Source of the DNA: Stomorhina lunata
Taxonomy: Eukaryota > Arthropoda > Insecta > Diptera > Rhiniidae
NCBI GenBank assembly: GCA_933228675.1
Contig: OW121741.1
Location: 19,605,997-19,669,996 of the forward strand
DNA length: 64,000 nt
Direction: 5' to 3'
Shown: piece after piece, positions 27,101-39,600 of the stretch
Numbering within the stretch: position 1 is the stretch's first letter
Layout: each line of letters starts with the position of its first letter
Notes under the pieces: model-generated
Databases searched by the model: none
What the model was told of the DNA's origin: nothing
The model's input: the letters and a program-made list of their open reading frames with translations, nothing else
Made by a program: the position numbers and the translations under genes

Positions 27101-30100
27101 GTATTAGTATTAGTATTAGTATTAGTATTAGTATTAGTATTAGTATTAGTATTAGTATTAGTATTAGTATTAGTATTAGTATTAGTATTAGTATTAGTAT
27201 TAGTATTAGTATTAGTATTAGTATTAGTATTAGTATTAGTATTAGTATTAGTATTAGTATTAGTATTAGTATTAGTATTAGTATTAGTATTAGTATTAGT
27301 ATTAGTATTAGTATTAGTATTAGTATTAGTATTAGTATTAGTATTAGTATTAGTATTAGTATTAGTATTAGTATTAGTATTAGTATTAGTATTAGTATTA
27401 GTATTAGTATTAGTATTAGTATTAGTATTAGTATTAGTATTAGTATTAGTATTAGTATTAGTATTAGTATTAGTATTAGTATTAGTATTAGTATTAGTAT
27501 TAGTATTAGTATTAGTATTAGTATTAGTATTAGTATTAGTATTAGTATTAGTATTAGTATTAGTATTAGTATTAGTATTAGTATTAGTATTAGTATTAGT
27601 ATTAGTATTAGTATTAGTATTAGTATTAGTATTAGTATTAGTATTAGTATTAGTATTAGTATTAGTATTAGTATTAGTATTAGTATTAGTATTAGTATTA
27701 GTATTAGTATTAGTATTAGTATTAGTATTAGTATTAGTATTAGTATTAGTATTAGTATTAGTATTAGTATTAGTATTAGTATTAGTATTAGTATTAGTAT
27801 TAGTATTAGTATTAGTATTAGTATTAGTATTAGTATTAGTATTAGTATTAGTATTAGTATTAGTATTAGTATTAGTATTAGTATTAGTATTAGTATTAGT
27901 ATTAGTATTAGTATTAGTATTAGTATTAGTATTAGTATTAGTATTAGTATTAGTATTAGTATTAGTATTAGTATTAGTATTAGTATTAGTATTAGTATTA
28001 GTATTAGTATTAGTATTAGTATTAGTATTAGTATTAGTATTAGTATTAGTATTAGTATTAGTATTAGTATTAGTATTAGTATTAGTATTAGTATTAGTAT
28101 TAGTATTAGTATTAGTATTAGTATTAGTATTAGTATTAGTATTAGTATTAGTATTAGTATTAGTATTAGTATTAGTATTAGTATTAGTATTAGTATTAGT
28201 ATTAGTATTAGTATTAGTATTAGTATTAGTATTAGTATTAGTATTAGTATTAGTATTAGTATTAGTATTAGTATTAGTATTAGTATTAGTATTAGTATTA
28301 GTATTAGTATTAGTATTAGTATTAGTATTAGTATTAGTATTAGTATTAGTATTAGTATTAGTATTAGTATTAGTATTAGTATTAGTATTAGTATTAGTAT
28401 TAGTATTAGTATTAGTATTAGTATTAGTATTAGTATTAGTATTAGTATTAGTATTAGTATTAGTATTAGTATTAGTATTAGTATTAGTATTAGTATTAGT
28501 ATTAGTATTAGTATTAGTATTAGTATTAGTATTAGTATTAGTATTAGTATTAGTATTAGTATTAGTATTAGTATTAGTATTAGTATTAGTATTAGTATTA
28601 GTATTAGTATTAGTATTAGTATTAGTATTAGTATTAGTATTAGTATTAGTATTAGTATTAGTATTAGTATTAGTATTAGTATTAGTATTAGTATTAGTAT
28701 TAGTATTAGTATTAGTATTAGTATTAGTATTAGTATTAGTATTAGTATTAGTATTAGTATTAGTATTAGTATTAGTATTAGTATTAGTATTAGTATTAGT
28801 ATTAGTATTAGTATTAGTATTAGTATTAGTATTAGTATTAGTATTAGTATTAGTATTAGTATTAGTATTAGTATTAGTATTAGTATTAGTATTAGTATTA
28901 GTATTAGTATTAGTATTAGTATTAGTATTAGTATTAGTATTAGTATTAGTATTAGTATTAGTATTAGTATTAGTATTAGTATTAGTATTAGTATTAGTAT
29001 TAGTATTAGTATTAGTATTAGTATTAGTATTAGTATTAGTATTAGTATTAGTATTAGTATTAGTATTAGTATTAGTATTAGTATTAGTATTAGTATTAGT
29101 ATTAGTATTAGTATTAGTATTAGTATTAGTATTAGTATTAGTATTAGTATTAGTATTAGTATTAGTATTAGTATTAGTATTAGTATTAGTATTAGTATTA
29201 GTATTAGTATTAGTATTAGTATTAGTATTAGTATTAGTATTAGTATTAGTATTAGTATTAGTATTAGTATTAGTATTAGTATTAGTATTAGTATTAGTAT
29301 TAGTATTAGTATTAGTATTAGTATTAGTATTAGTATTAGTATTAGTATTAGTATTAGTATTAGTATTAGTATTAGTATTAGTATTAGTATTAGTATTAGT
29401 ATTAGTATTAGTATTAGTATTAGTATTAGTATTAGTATTAGTATTAGTATTAGTATTAGTATTAGTATTAGTATTAGTATTAGTATTAGTATTAGTATTA
29501 GTATTAGTATTAGTATTAGTATTAGTATTAGTATTAGTATTAGTATTAGTATTAGTATTAGTATTAGTATTAGTATTAGTATTAGTATTAGTATTAGTAT
29601 TAGTATTAGTATTAGTATTAGTATTAGTATTAGTATTAGTATTAGTATTAGTATTAGTATTAGTATTAGTATTAGTATTAGTATTAGTATTAGTATTAGT
29701 ATTAGTATTAGTATTAGTATTAGTATTAGTATTAGTATTAGTATTAGTATTAGTATTAGTATTAGTATTAGTATTAGTATTAGTATTAGTATTAGTATTA
29801 GTATTAGTATTAGTATTAGTATTAGTATTAGTATTAGTATTAGTATTAGTATTAGTATTAGTATTAGTATTAGTATTAGTATTAGTATTAGTATTAGTAT
29901 TAGTATTAGTATTAGTATTAGTATTAGTATTAGTATTAGTATTAGTATTAGTATTAGTATTAGTATTAGTATTAGTATTAGTATTAGTATTAGTATTAGT
30001 TTAGTATTAGTATTAGTATTAGTATTAGTATTTGTATTAGTATTAGTATTAGTATTTAGTATTAGTATTAGTATAGTATTAGTATTAGTAGTTAGTATTA

Positions 30101-30372
30101 GTATTAGTATTAGTATTAGTATTAGTATTAGTAATTAGTATAGTAATATAGTATTAGTTTTAGTATTAGTATTAGTATTTAGTATAGTTTAGTATTTGTA
30201 TTAGTATTAGTTTTGTAAGTATTAGTATTAGTTTTAGTATTAGTATTAGTATTAGTATTAGTATTAGTATTAGTATTAGTATTAGTTTAGTATTAGTATT
30301 GTATTAGTAGTATTAGTATTGGTATAGTATTAGTATTAGTATTGTATAGTATTAGTATTAGTATTAGTATTA
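21108..30372 (+). repeat. (TAGTAT)n hexanucleotide array, about 9.3 kb
   Basis: About 1,540 hexamers. The first 8.9 kb is essentially perfect apart from one inserted T at about 24357 (TATTATGTATTAG). From 30000 to the end the pattern breaks up through many small indels (GTTTAG, TATTTG, GTAATTAG, GTAGTTAG) before AAAGGATATCAGC. Two plus-strand frames are free of stops but encode only Ser-Ile or Val-Leu dipeptides with no usable start. Confidence 0.98.
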
Positions 30373-32770
30373 AAGGATATCAGCAGAAAATCTTTACGCC
30401 AGCACTGCAGGCTAAAAGGATACGCCAAAGAAGTCTATTATACTCATAGCATTTTATCTCAAGGTAAGACATAACTAACAAGTGAACAATGACACCAATA
30501 TCGATAGTAAATTAGCCAAGACTTGGAAAGGAGAAAATAAAATTAACAAGGATAAAGATGATTATTATTGATAGTATAGAAGATTAATGAAGTAAAATGA
30601 GTAGTAAATTAATGAAAAATATTTTATCTTTAAATAGAGACAATTAAAAAGTTAATGATGAGATGTTTTGTTAAAAAATAAAAGTTAAATTTTATTTTTT
30701 TTTTTTTCAAAAACTTTATCATGACTATCGAGTTAATTATGATTAAATGAGAAAACTTTGAAAATAAAGGCAAGAGCTTGATTGATATTAGAGATCAAAG
30801 TTTATTGCTTTATTAACTCAAATGATAGTGGCCTCAGTGAAGTTTGGGTACACAGTGAATGCTCAAAAAATAGGAATTAAGTTTTAGCTACTATACATAG
30901 CCTGTAGTCTAAGCTATGGACTTACTTTTAGTCTTTCTTATTACATTATTCTCTATTACTTTTGCTGTTAAGATGTCTTCAGCAGGAATAACCTGTTTAA
31001 ATTGACTAAACCATCCTTAAGGGAAGTAGGTCTATAGATCTTATAACAATTTTTAAATGTTAGCATCAATTTCTTTAATGTGTTTCAAAATTTTTATATT
31101 TACCGGAAATTTATTTTCTATTTTCAAACTAATAAAACTAAGAATAAAAATTTTAAAGTCCAGTGTAATCCACAAATACTGTACATTTAATAGGCACTTT
31201 GTAGAAAGTGCAATAAAAAAGTCAAACCAAAGTTATGATTATTTTGTAGCTTATTAAATCATGTTGATGCCCAATGCAGTCAAAAAACTACTACCGATTC
31301 ATATTAATGTCAGCCACTCTCGGGCAATTAAGTAGAATAATATTGTTATGGAACAACTATCAAGCTTAAAAAGTTTTTTTTTGGAAAACGTAACCCCAAT
31401 AAACGCATTGGTGACATAAGTCAATATTAAATGACCCAGAAATATAACAACTTTATATGAGAGTGTCTATGTGTGTGTGGCTCAGCAAAGTCAATGAAAA
31501 ACTGTTTAATACCCTGATAGAATCACATGTTAACATCTAATGTACAAGTAGCTATGCACAGGAGGTATAAGGGCTTTTAATTTTGAAGGCCTCTAACTGA
31601 TCGGATGGGTTTTACTAGAATAAATTTATTAAGTATCTTAAGGACAGGCCTACTACTAATACTAATACCAATCCCCTTAGCCGGCCATAGAAAAATAACC
31701 CCTTCGTAAGCATTTGTCTGAGTTGTTTGAGTGCATGTGTGGTAGTGGATGCAATATAAAGTAAATTTTACAAACATTTGAAATAAATTTTCCAATGATC
31801 CAAGTCATAAAACTACTACTATGAAAACTACTATTTTTTCTCATCTATGACCTTTCAACGAATATTTTGTTGATTGTAGGAAATTTGAAAATTGGCAGGA
31901 GGAATGTTTGTATTTGTATATTTGTATATACATCGATTTGGTTACAAAACAGAAGAGGACAAAAAAGTCTAATAATAATACCCAAACTTATAATCACAGT
32001 TATACTAATATTATTAATAATAATAATAATAATACTTTTACTAGTAATTGGACCAAAACTCATGCTACTACTTATACTAGTACTAATATTTGTTTGAACT
32101 TATAATAATGCTCAGACTCATACTTATATATTCATATTTCTACTAATATTAGTGCTGATATTTATATATATACACCTCATGTTAATGCTCAGGATGCTAA
32201 CTTTTTATTCTTCACTGTACCTTATCCCTTATCCTGCTATTGACTATGTCACTTCTCTTTTTGTATCTCCAGTTTTTACCAATTCTAAAAATTTCTTCTC
32301 ATCTCTCCTTTGACAATTTCGAATTCATATCCAATAAAATTGTCATGGCAAAAGTTTTTTGAATTTAATGAGATAATTATGTTTTTGGTGCAACCAAACC
32401 AACAAATTTAAACTACAAAACAACATTAATTTTATTACAAAAACGAAAAAGTTTCATTTTTGTTAAATTGTATATGCCATTTTACGTTTGTCTTGTCTGA
32501 AATAGTCGAACATAACAACACGAACAACTGCAACAAATGATATGTTGCTGCAACATTAAAAGGGGAGACACAAACATTTAAATGTTTTTTATATTAATGT
32601 AATTTATTTAATTCGATAAAAGTTTATTTTATTTTAATTATATGTGATATTTAGTAGATGTTAATCTTGTTTATGGGATTCAAATATTCACTAAAATGTT
32701 TTTTGTTAAAACAAATTTAAATTGAAATTTGGGTGAACAATAAAAAGTCAAGAGAAAACTTTTACAATTA
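30373..32770. other. Unique AT-rich DNA, no gene seen
   Basis: About 2.4 kb between the hexamer and the 11B arrays. It has a short TACTAATACTAATACC stretch at 31650-31668 (reverse-strand relative of the hexamer) and a (TAA)n run at 32008-32030. Overlapping open frames at 31845-32105 on both strands reflect this low complexity. No conserved protein motif, TIR or RNA gene was identified. Confidence 0.55.
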
Positions 32771-35640
32771 ACTAGAACTGAACTAGAACTGAACTAGAAC
32801 TGAACTAGAACTGAACTAGAACTGAACTAGAACTGAACTAGAACTGAACTAGAACTGAACTAGAACTGAACTAGAACTGAACTAGAACTGAACTAGAACT
32901 GAACTAGAACTGAACTAGAACTGAACTAGAACTGAACTAGAACTGAACTAGAACTGAACTAGAACTGAACTAGAACTGAACTAGAACTGAACTAGAACTG
33001 AACTAGAACTGAACTAGAACTGAACTAGAACTGAACTAGAACTGAACTAGAACTGAACTAGAACTGAACTAGAACTGAACTAGAACTGAACTAGAACTGA
33101 ACTAGAACTGAACTAGAACTGAACTAGAACTGAACTAGAACTGAACTAGAACTGAACTAGAACTGAACTAGAACTGAACTAGAACTGAACTAGAACTGAA
33201 CTAGAACTGAACTAGAACTGAACTAGAACTGAACTAGAACTGAACTAGAACTGAACTAGAACTGAACTAGAACTGAACTAGAACTGAACTAGAACTGAAC
33301 TAGAACTGAACTAGAACTGAACTAGAACTGAACTAGAACTGAACTAGAACTGAACTAGAACTGAACTAGAACTGAACTAGAACTGAACTAGAACTGAACT
33401 AGAACTGAACTAGAACTGAACTAGAACTGAACTAGAACTGAACTAGAACTGAACTAGAACTGAACTAGAACTGAACTAGAACTGAACTAGAACTGAACTA
33501 GAACTGAACTAGAACTGAACTAGAACTGAACTAGAACTGAACTAGAACTGAACTAGAACTGAACTAGAACTGAACTAGAACTGAACTAGAACTGAACTAG
33601 AACTGAACTAGAACTGAACTAGAACTGAACTAGAACTGAACTAGAACTGAACTAGAACTGAACTAGAACTGAACTAGAACTGAACTAGAACTGAACTAGA
33701 ACTGAACTAGAACTGAACTAGAACTGAACTAGAACTGAACTAGAACTGAACTAGAACTGAACTAGAACTGAACTAGAACTGAACTAGAACTGAACTAGAA
33801 CTGAACTAGAACTGAACTAGAACTGAACTAGAACTGAACTAGAACTGAACTAGAACTGAACTAGAACTGAACTAGAACTGAACTAGAACTGAACTAGAAC
33901 TGAACTAGAACTGAACTAGAACTGAACTAGAACTGAACTAGAACTGAACTAGAACTGAACTAGAACTGAACTAGAACTGAACTAGAACTGAACTAGAACT
34001 GAACTAGAACTGAACTAGAACTGAACTAGAACTGAACTAGAACTGAACTAGAACTGAACTAGAACTGAACTAGAACTGAACTAGAACTGAACTAGAACTG
34101 AACTAGAACTGAACTAGAACTGAACTAGAACTGAACTAGAACTGAACTAGAACTGAACTAGAACTGAACTAGAACTGAACTAGAACTGAACTAGAACTGA
34201 ACTAGAACTGAACTAGAACTGAACTAGAACTGAACTAGAACTGAACTAGAACTGAACTAGAACTGAACTAGAACTGAACTAGAACTGAACTAGAACTGAA
34301 CTAGAACTGAACTAGAACTGAACTAGAACTGAACTAGAACTGAACTAGAACTGAACTAGAACTGAACTAGAACTGAACTAGAACTGAACTAGAACTGAAC
34401 TAGAACTGAACTAGAACTGAACTAGAACTGAACTAGAACTGAACTAGAACTGAACTAGAACTGAACTAGAACTGAACTAGAACTGAACTAGAACTGAACT
34501 AGAACTGAACTAGAACTGAACTAGAACTGAACTAGAACTGAACTAGAACTGAACTAGAACTGAACTAGAACTGAACTAGAACTGAACTAGAACTGAACTA
34601 GAACTGAACTAGAACTGAACTAGAACTGAACTAGAACTGAACTAGAACTGAACTAGAACTGAACTAGAACTGAACTAGAACTGAACTAGAACTGAACTAG
34701 AACTGAACTAGAACTGAACTAGAACTGAACTAGAACTGAACTAGAACTGAACTAGAACTGAACTAGAACTGAACTAGAACTGAACTAGAACTGAACTAGA
34801 ACTGAACTAGAACTGAACTAGAACTGAACTAGAACTGAACTAGAACTGAACTAGAACTGAACTAGAACTGAACTAGAACTGAACTAGAACTGAACTAGAA
34901 CTGAACTAGAACTGAACTAGAACTGAACTAGAACTGAACTAGAACTGAACTAGAACTGAACTAGAACTGAACTAGAACTGAACTAGAACTGAACTAGAAC
35001 TGAACTAGAACTGAACTAGAACTAAACTAGAACTGAACTAGAACTGAACTAGAACTGAACTAGAACTGAACTGAACTGGAACTGAACTAGAACTGAACTA
35101 GAACTGAACTAGAACTGAACTAGAACTGAACTAGAACTGAACTAGAACTGAACTGAACTGGAACTGAACTAGAACTGAACTAGAACTGAACTAGAACTGA
35201 ACTAGAACTGAACTAGAACTGAACTAGAACTGAACTAGAACTGAACTAGAACTGAACTAGAACTGAACTAGAACTGAACTAGAACTGAACTAGAACTGAA
35301 CTAGAACTGAACTAGAACTGAACTAGAACTGAACTAGAACTGAACTAGAACTAGAACTGAACTAGAACTGAACTAGAACTGAACTAGAACTGAACTAGAA
35401 CTGAACTAGAACTGAACTAGAACTGAACTAGAACTGAACTAGAACTGAACTAGAACTGAACTAGAACTGAACTAGAACTGAACTAGAACTGAACTAGAAC
35501 TGAACTAGAACTGAACTAGAACTGAACTAGAACTGAACTAGAACTGAACTAGAACTGAACTAGAACTGAACTAGAACTGAACTAGAACTGAACTAGAACT
35601 GAACTAGAACTGAACTAGAACTGAACTAGAACCGAACTGA
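32771..35640 (-). repeat. 11-bp satellite 11B, unit GAACTGAACTA (about 260 copies)
   Basis: Near-perfect 11-bp array. On the opposite strand the unit is T plus two AGTTC pentamers. The first 2.2 kb looks invariant. Variants cluster in the last 600 bp: AACTAAACTAG near 35023, GAACTGAACTGAACTGG near 35070 and 35150, and a unit with an internal deletion (CTAGAACTAGAACTG) near 35350. The last unit carries GAACCGAAC at 35629-35637. Confidence 0.98.
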
Positions 35641-36610
35641 AAGTGATATAACAATTAAAAGAAACCAGCTGAGTTTTCAAAATTGCAAATGTTTTCACTG
35701 TTTATTTGATATTTCAATTTTGTTAAAATATTCATTTGTTTGTGTATCGAAATTTGGTTATTTTGTATTTATTTTCATGTTATTTTTAAAGGATTCGTAT
35801 TGTTCTGTTGCTAATCTAGTTAACCTGGTTGTTTTGTAATTATTTGTTTTGTAAATGTTATTTTATGCGATTTTTCTGAATTTGTTTTATATTTATTTGT
35901 TTTATTTGTAAAATTTCCAATTTTTGTTTTTCTCGGTTTCTATTTTTCTTTTTTCATAAAATTTAATTTGTTTTTATTTCATTTTGGCAAATCATTAGGG
36001 ATTTGTATATGATTTCAACAAATTCATGGAAAAAACACAAGCACATGTAAAGCCCACAGGTTAGTAGCGAAAGGAGCTAAGTAGCAAAAAACTAAAAATA
36101 ATATTTTGAAAAATGCTGATCAATTTCGACTCATACTACTTGACTTAAATGGAAAACCTTTAAAACTTTCATTCTGCACTTAGTCCATTTTGCAATTTAT
36201 TAGACAAATTTTAACAGGATGGTCAAAAAAAGGATTTTCAATAGAATGTGTGAGTCTAACCGCCACAAAACAAAATAAAAGTTGTATTATTCTCTACATG
36301 TTGAGATTTATGGACTTCAAATAGAACGAACAAATTAAATAAAAAATTTCACAAAAAACCAAATAAATGTACATTTAAATTCTATTATATTTCTAATTGT
36401 CGGGAAATAGTTTTTCAATTGACTTCAAATATTCACATGATAATCATGGCCAGAAAGTGAAATGTTAAAGTGGTTATTTGTTCAGCTCAAATAGACCAGA
36501 AAATGCAGATTGTTATCTAATTCATTTTGTGAATAAAGATTAAAATACTCTAAAATTTATATATGTAGATATTACAATTTAAAAATAAAAATTAATTCAA
36601 TTTATATTTC
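35641..36610. other. Spacer between inverted 11B arrays
   Basis: About 970 bp of unique, T-rich then A-rich sequence. It has no open frame of note and no homology between its two ends, so the inverted symmetry is confined to the satellite arms. Confidence 0.6.
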
Positions 36611-39600
36611 TAGGTTCGGTTCTAGTTCAGTTCTAGTTCAGTTCTAGTTCAGTTCTAGTTCAGTTCTAGTTCAGTTCTAGTTCAGTTCTAGTTCAGTTCT
36701 AGTTCAGTTCTAGTTCAGTTCTAGTTCAGTTCTAGTTCAGTTCTAGTTCAGTTCTAGTTCAGTTCTAGTTCAGTTCTAGTTCAGTTCTAGTTCAGTTCTA
36801 GTTCAGTTCTAGTTCAGTTCTAGTTCAGTTCTAGTTCAGTTCTAGTTCAGTTCTAGTTCAGTTCTAGTTCAGTTCTAGTTCAGTTCTAGTTCAGTTCTAG
36901 TTCAGTTCTAGTTCAGTTCTAGTTCAGTTCTAGTTCAGTTCTAGTTCAGTTCTAGTTCAGTTCTAGTTCAGTTCTAGTTCAGTTCTAGTTCAGTTCTAGT
37001 TCAGTTCTAGTTCAGTTCTAGTTCAGTTCTAGTTCAGTTCTAGTTCAGTTCTAGTTCAGTTCTAGTTCAGTTCTAGTTCAGTTCTAGTTCAGTTCTAGTT
37101 CAGTTCTAGTTCAGTTCTAGTTCAGTTCTAGTTCAGTTCTAGTTCAGTTCTAGTTCAGTTCTAGTTCAGTTCTAGTTCAGTTCTAGTTCAGTTCTAGTTC
37201 AGTTCTAGTTCAGTTCTAGTTCAGTTCTAGTTCAGTTCTAGTTCAGTTCTAGTTCAGTTCTAGTTCAGTTCTAGTTCAGTTCTAGTTCAGTTCTAGTTCA
37301 GTTCTAGTTCAGTTCTAGTTCAGTTCTAGTTCAGTTCTAGTTCAGTTCTAGTTCAGTTCTAGTTCAGTTCTAGTTCAGTTCTAGTTCAGTTCTAGTTCAG
37401 TTCTAGTTCAGTTCTAGTTCAGTTCTAGTTCAGTTCTAGTTCTAGTTCAGTTCTAGTTCAGTTCTAGTTCAGTTCTAGTTCAGTTCTAGTTCAGTTCTAG
37501 TTCAGTTCTAGTTCAGTTCTAGTTCAGTTCTAGTTCAGTTCTAGTTCAGTTCTAGTTCAGTTCTAGTTCAGTTCTAGTTCAGTTCTAGTTCAGTTCTAGT
37601 TCAGTTCTAGTTCAGTTCTAGTTCAGTTCTAGTTCAGTTCTAGTTCAGTTCTAGTTCAGTTCTAGTTCAGTTCAGTTCAGTTCAGTTCTAGTTCAGTTCT
37701 AGTTCAGTTCTAGTTCAGTTCTAGTTCAGTTCTAGTTCAGTTCTAGTTCAGTTCTAGTTCAGTTCTAGTTCAGTTCTAGTTCAGTTCTAGTTCAGTTCTA
37801 GTTCAGTTCTAGTTCAGTTCTAGTTCAGTTCTAGTTCAGTTCTAGTTCAGTTCTAGTTCAGTTCTAGTTCAGTTCTAGTTCAGTTCTAGTTCAGTTCTAG
37901 TTCAGTTCTAGTTCAGTTCTAGTTCAGTTCTAGTTCAGTTCTAGTTCAGTTCTAGTTCAGTTCTAGTTCAGTTCTAGTTCAGTTCTAGTTCAGTTCTAGT
38001 TCAGTTCTAGTTCAGTTCTAGTTCAGTTCTAGTTCAGTTCTAGTTCAGTTCTAGTTCAGTTCTAGTTCAGTTCTAGTTCAGTTCTAGTTCAGTTCTAGTT
38101 CAGTTCTAGTTCAGTTCTAGTTCAGTTCTAGTTCAGTTCTAGTTCAGTTCTAGTTCAGTTCTAGTTCAGTTCTAGTTCAGTTCTAGTTCAGTTCTAGTTC
38201 AGTTCTAGTTCAGTTCTAGTTCAGTTCTAGTTCAGTTCTAGTTCAGTTCTAGTTCAGTTCTAGTTCAGTTCTAGTTCAGTTCTAGTTCAGTTCTAGTTCA
38301 GTTCTAGTTCAGTTCTAGTTCAGTTCTAGTTCAGTTCTAGTTCAGTTCTAGTTCAGTTCTAGTTCAGTTCTAGTTCAGTTCTAGTTCAGTTCTAGTTCAG
38401 TTCTAGTTCAGTTCTAGTTCAGTTCTAGTTCAGTTCTAGTTCAGTTCTAGTTCAGTTCTAGTTCAGTTCTAGTTCAGTTCTAGTTCAGTTCTAGTTCAGT
38501 TCTAGTTCAGTTCTAGTTCAGTTCTAGTTCAGTTCTAGTTCAGTTCTAGTTCAGTTCTAGTTCAGTTCTAGTTCAGTTCTAGTTCAGTTCTAGTTCAGTT
38601 CTAGTTCAGTTCTAGTTCAGTTCTAGTTCAGTTCTAGTTCAGTTCTAGTTCAGTTCTAGTTCAGTTCTAGTTCAGTTCTAGTTCAGTTCTAGTTCAGTTC
38701 TAGTTCAGTTCTAGTTCAGTTCTAGTTCAGTTCTAGTTCAGTTCTAGTTCAGTTCTAGTTCAGTTCTAGTTCAGTTCTAGTTCAGTTCTAGTTCAGTTCT
38801 AGTTCAGTTCTAGTTCAGTTCTAGTTCAGTTCTAGTTCAGTTCTAGTTCAGTTCTAGTTCAGTTCTAGTTCAGTTCTAGTTCAGTTCTAGTTCAGTTCTA
38901 GTTCAGTTCTAGTTCAGTTCTAGTTCAGTTCTAGTTCAGTTCTAGTTCAGTTCTAGTTCAGTTCTAGTTCAGTTCTAGTTCAGTTCTAGTTCAGTTCTAG
39001 TTCAGTTCTAGTTCAGTTCTAGTTCAGTTCTAGTTCAGTTCTAGTTCAGTTCTAGTTCAGTTCTAGTTCAGTTCTAGTTCAGTTCTAGTTCAGTTCTAGT
39101 TCAGTTCTAGTTCAGTTCTAGTTCAGTTCTAGTTCTAGTTCAGTTCTAGTTCAGTTCTAGTTCAGTTCTAGTTCAGTTCTAGTTCAGTTCTAGTTCAGTT
39201 CTAGTTCAGTTCTAGTTCAGTTCTAGTTCAGTTCTAGTTCAGTTCTAGTTCAGTTCTAGTTCAGTTCTAGTTCAGTTCTAGTTCAGTTCTAGTTCAGTTC
39301 TAGTTCAGTTCTAGTTCAGTTCTAGTTCAGTTCTAGTTCAGTTCTAGTTCAGTTCTAGTTCAGTTCTAGTTCAGTTCTAGTTCAGTTCTAGTTCAGTTCT
39401 AGTTCAGTTCTAGTTCAGTTCTAGTTCAGTTCTAGTTCAGTTCTAGTTCAGTTCTAGTTCAGTTCTAGTTCAGTTCTAGTTCAGTTCTAGTTCAGTTCTA
39501 GTTCAGTTCTAGTTCAGTTCTAGTTCAGTTCTAGTTCAGTTCTAGTTCAGTTCTAGTTCAGTTCTAGTTCAGTTCTAGTTCAGTTCTAGTTCAGTTCTAG

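Noticed and set aside
21108..30000. Stop-free frames of nearly 9 kb in the hexamer array
   Set aside because: They encode only dipeptide repeats, lack a start codon, and follow from a 6-bp period. There is no sign of coding.
21108..30372. Possible telomeric repeat
   Set aside because: TAGTAT is not the insect TTAGG repeat, flies lack simple telomerase repeats, and the array is flanked by unique DNA on both sides.
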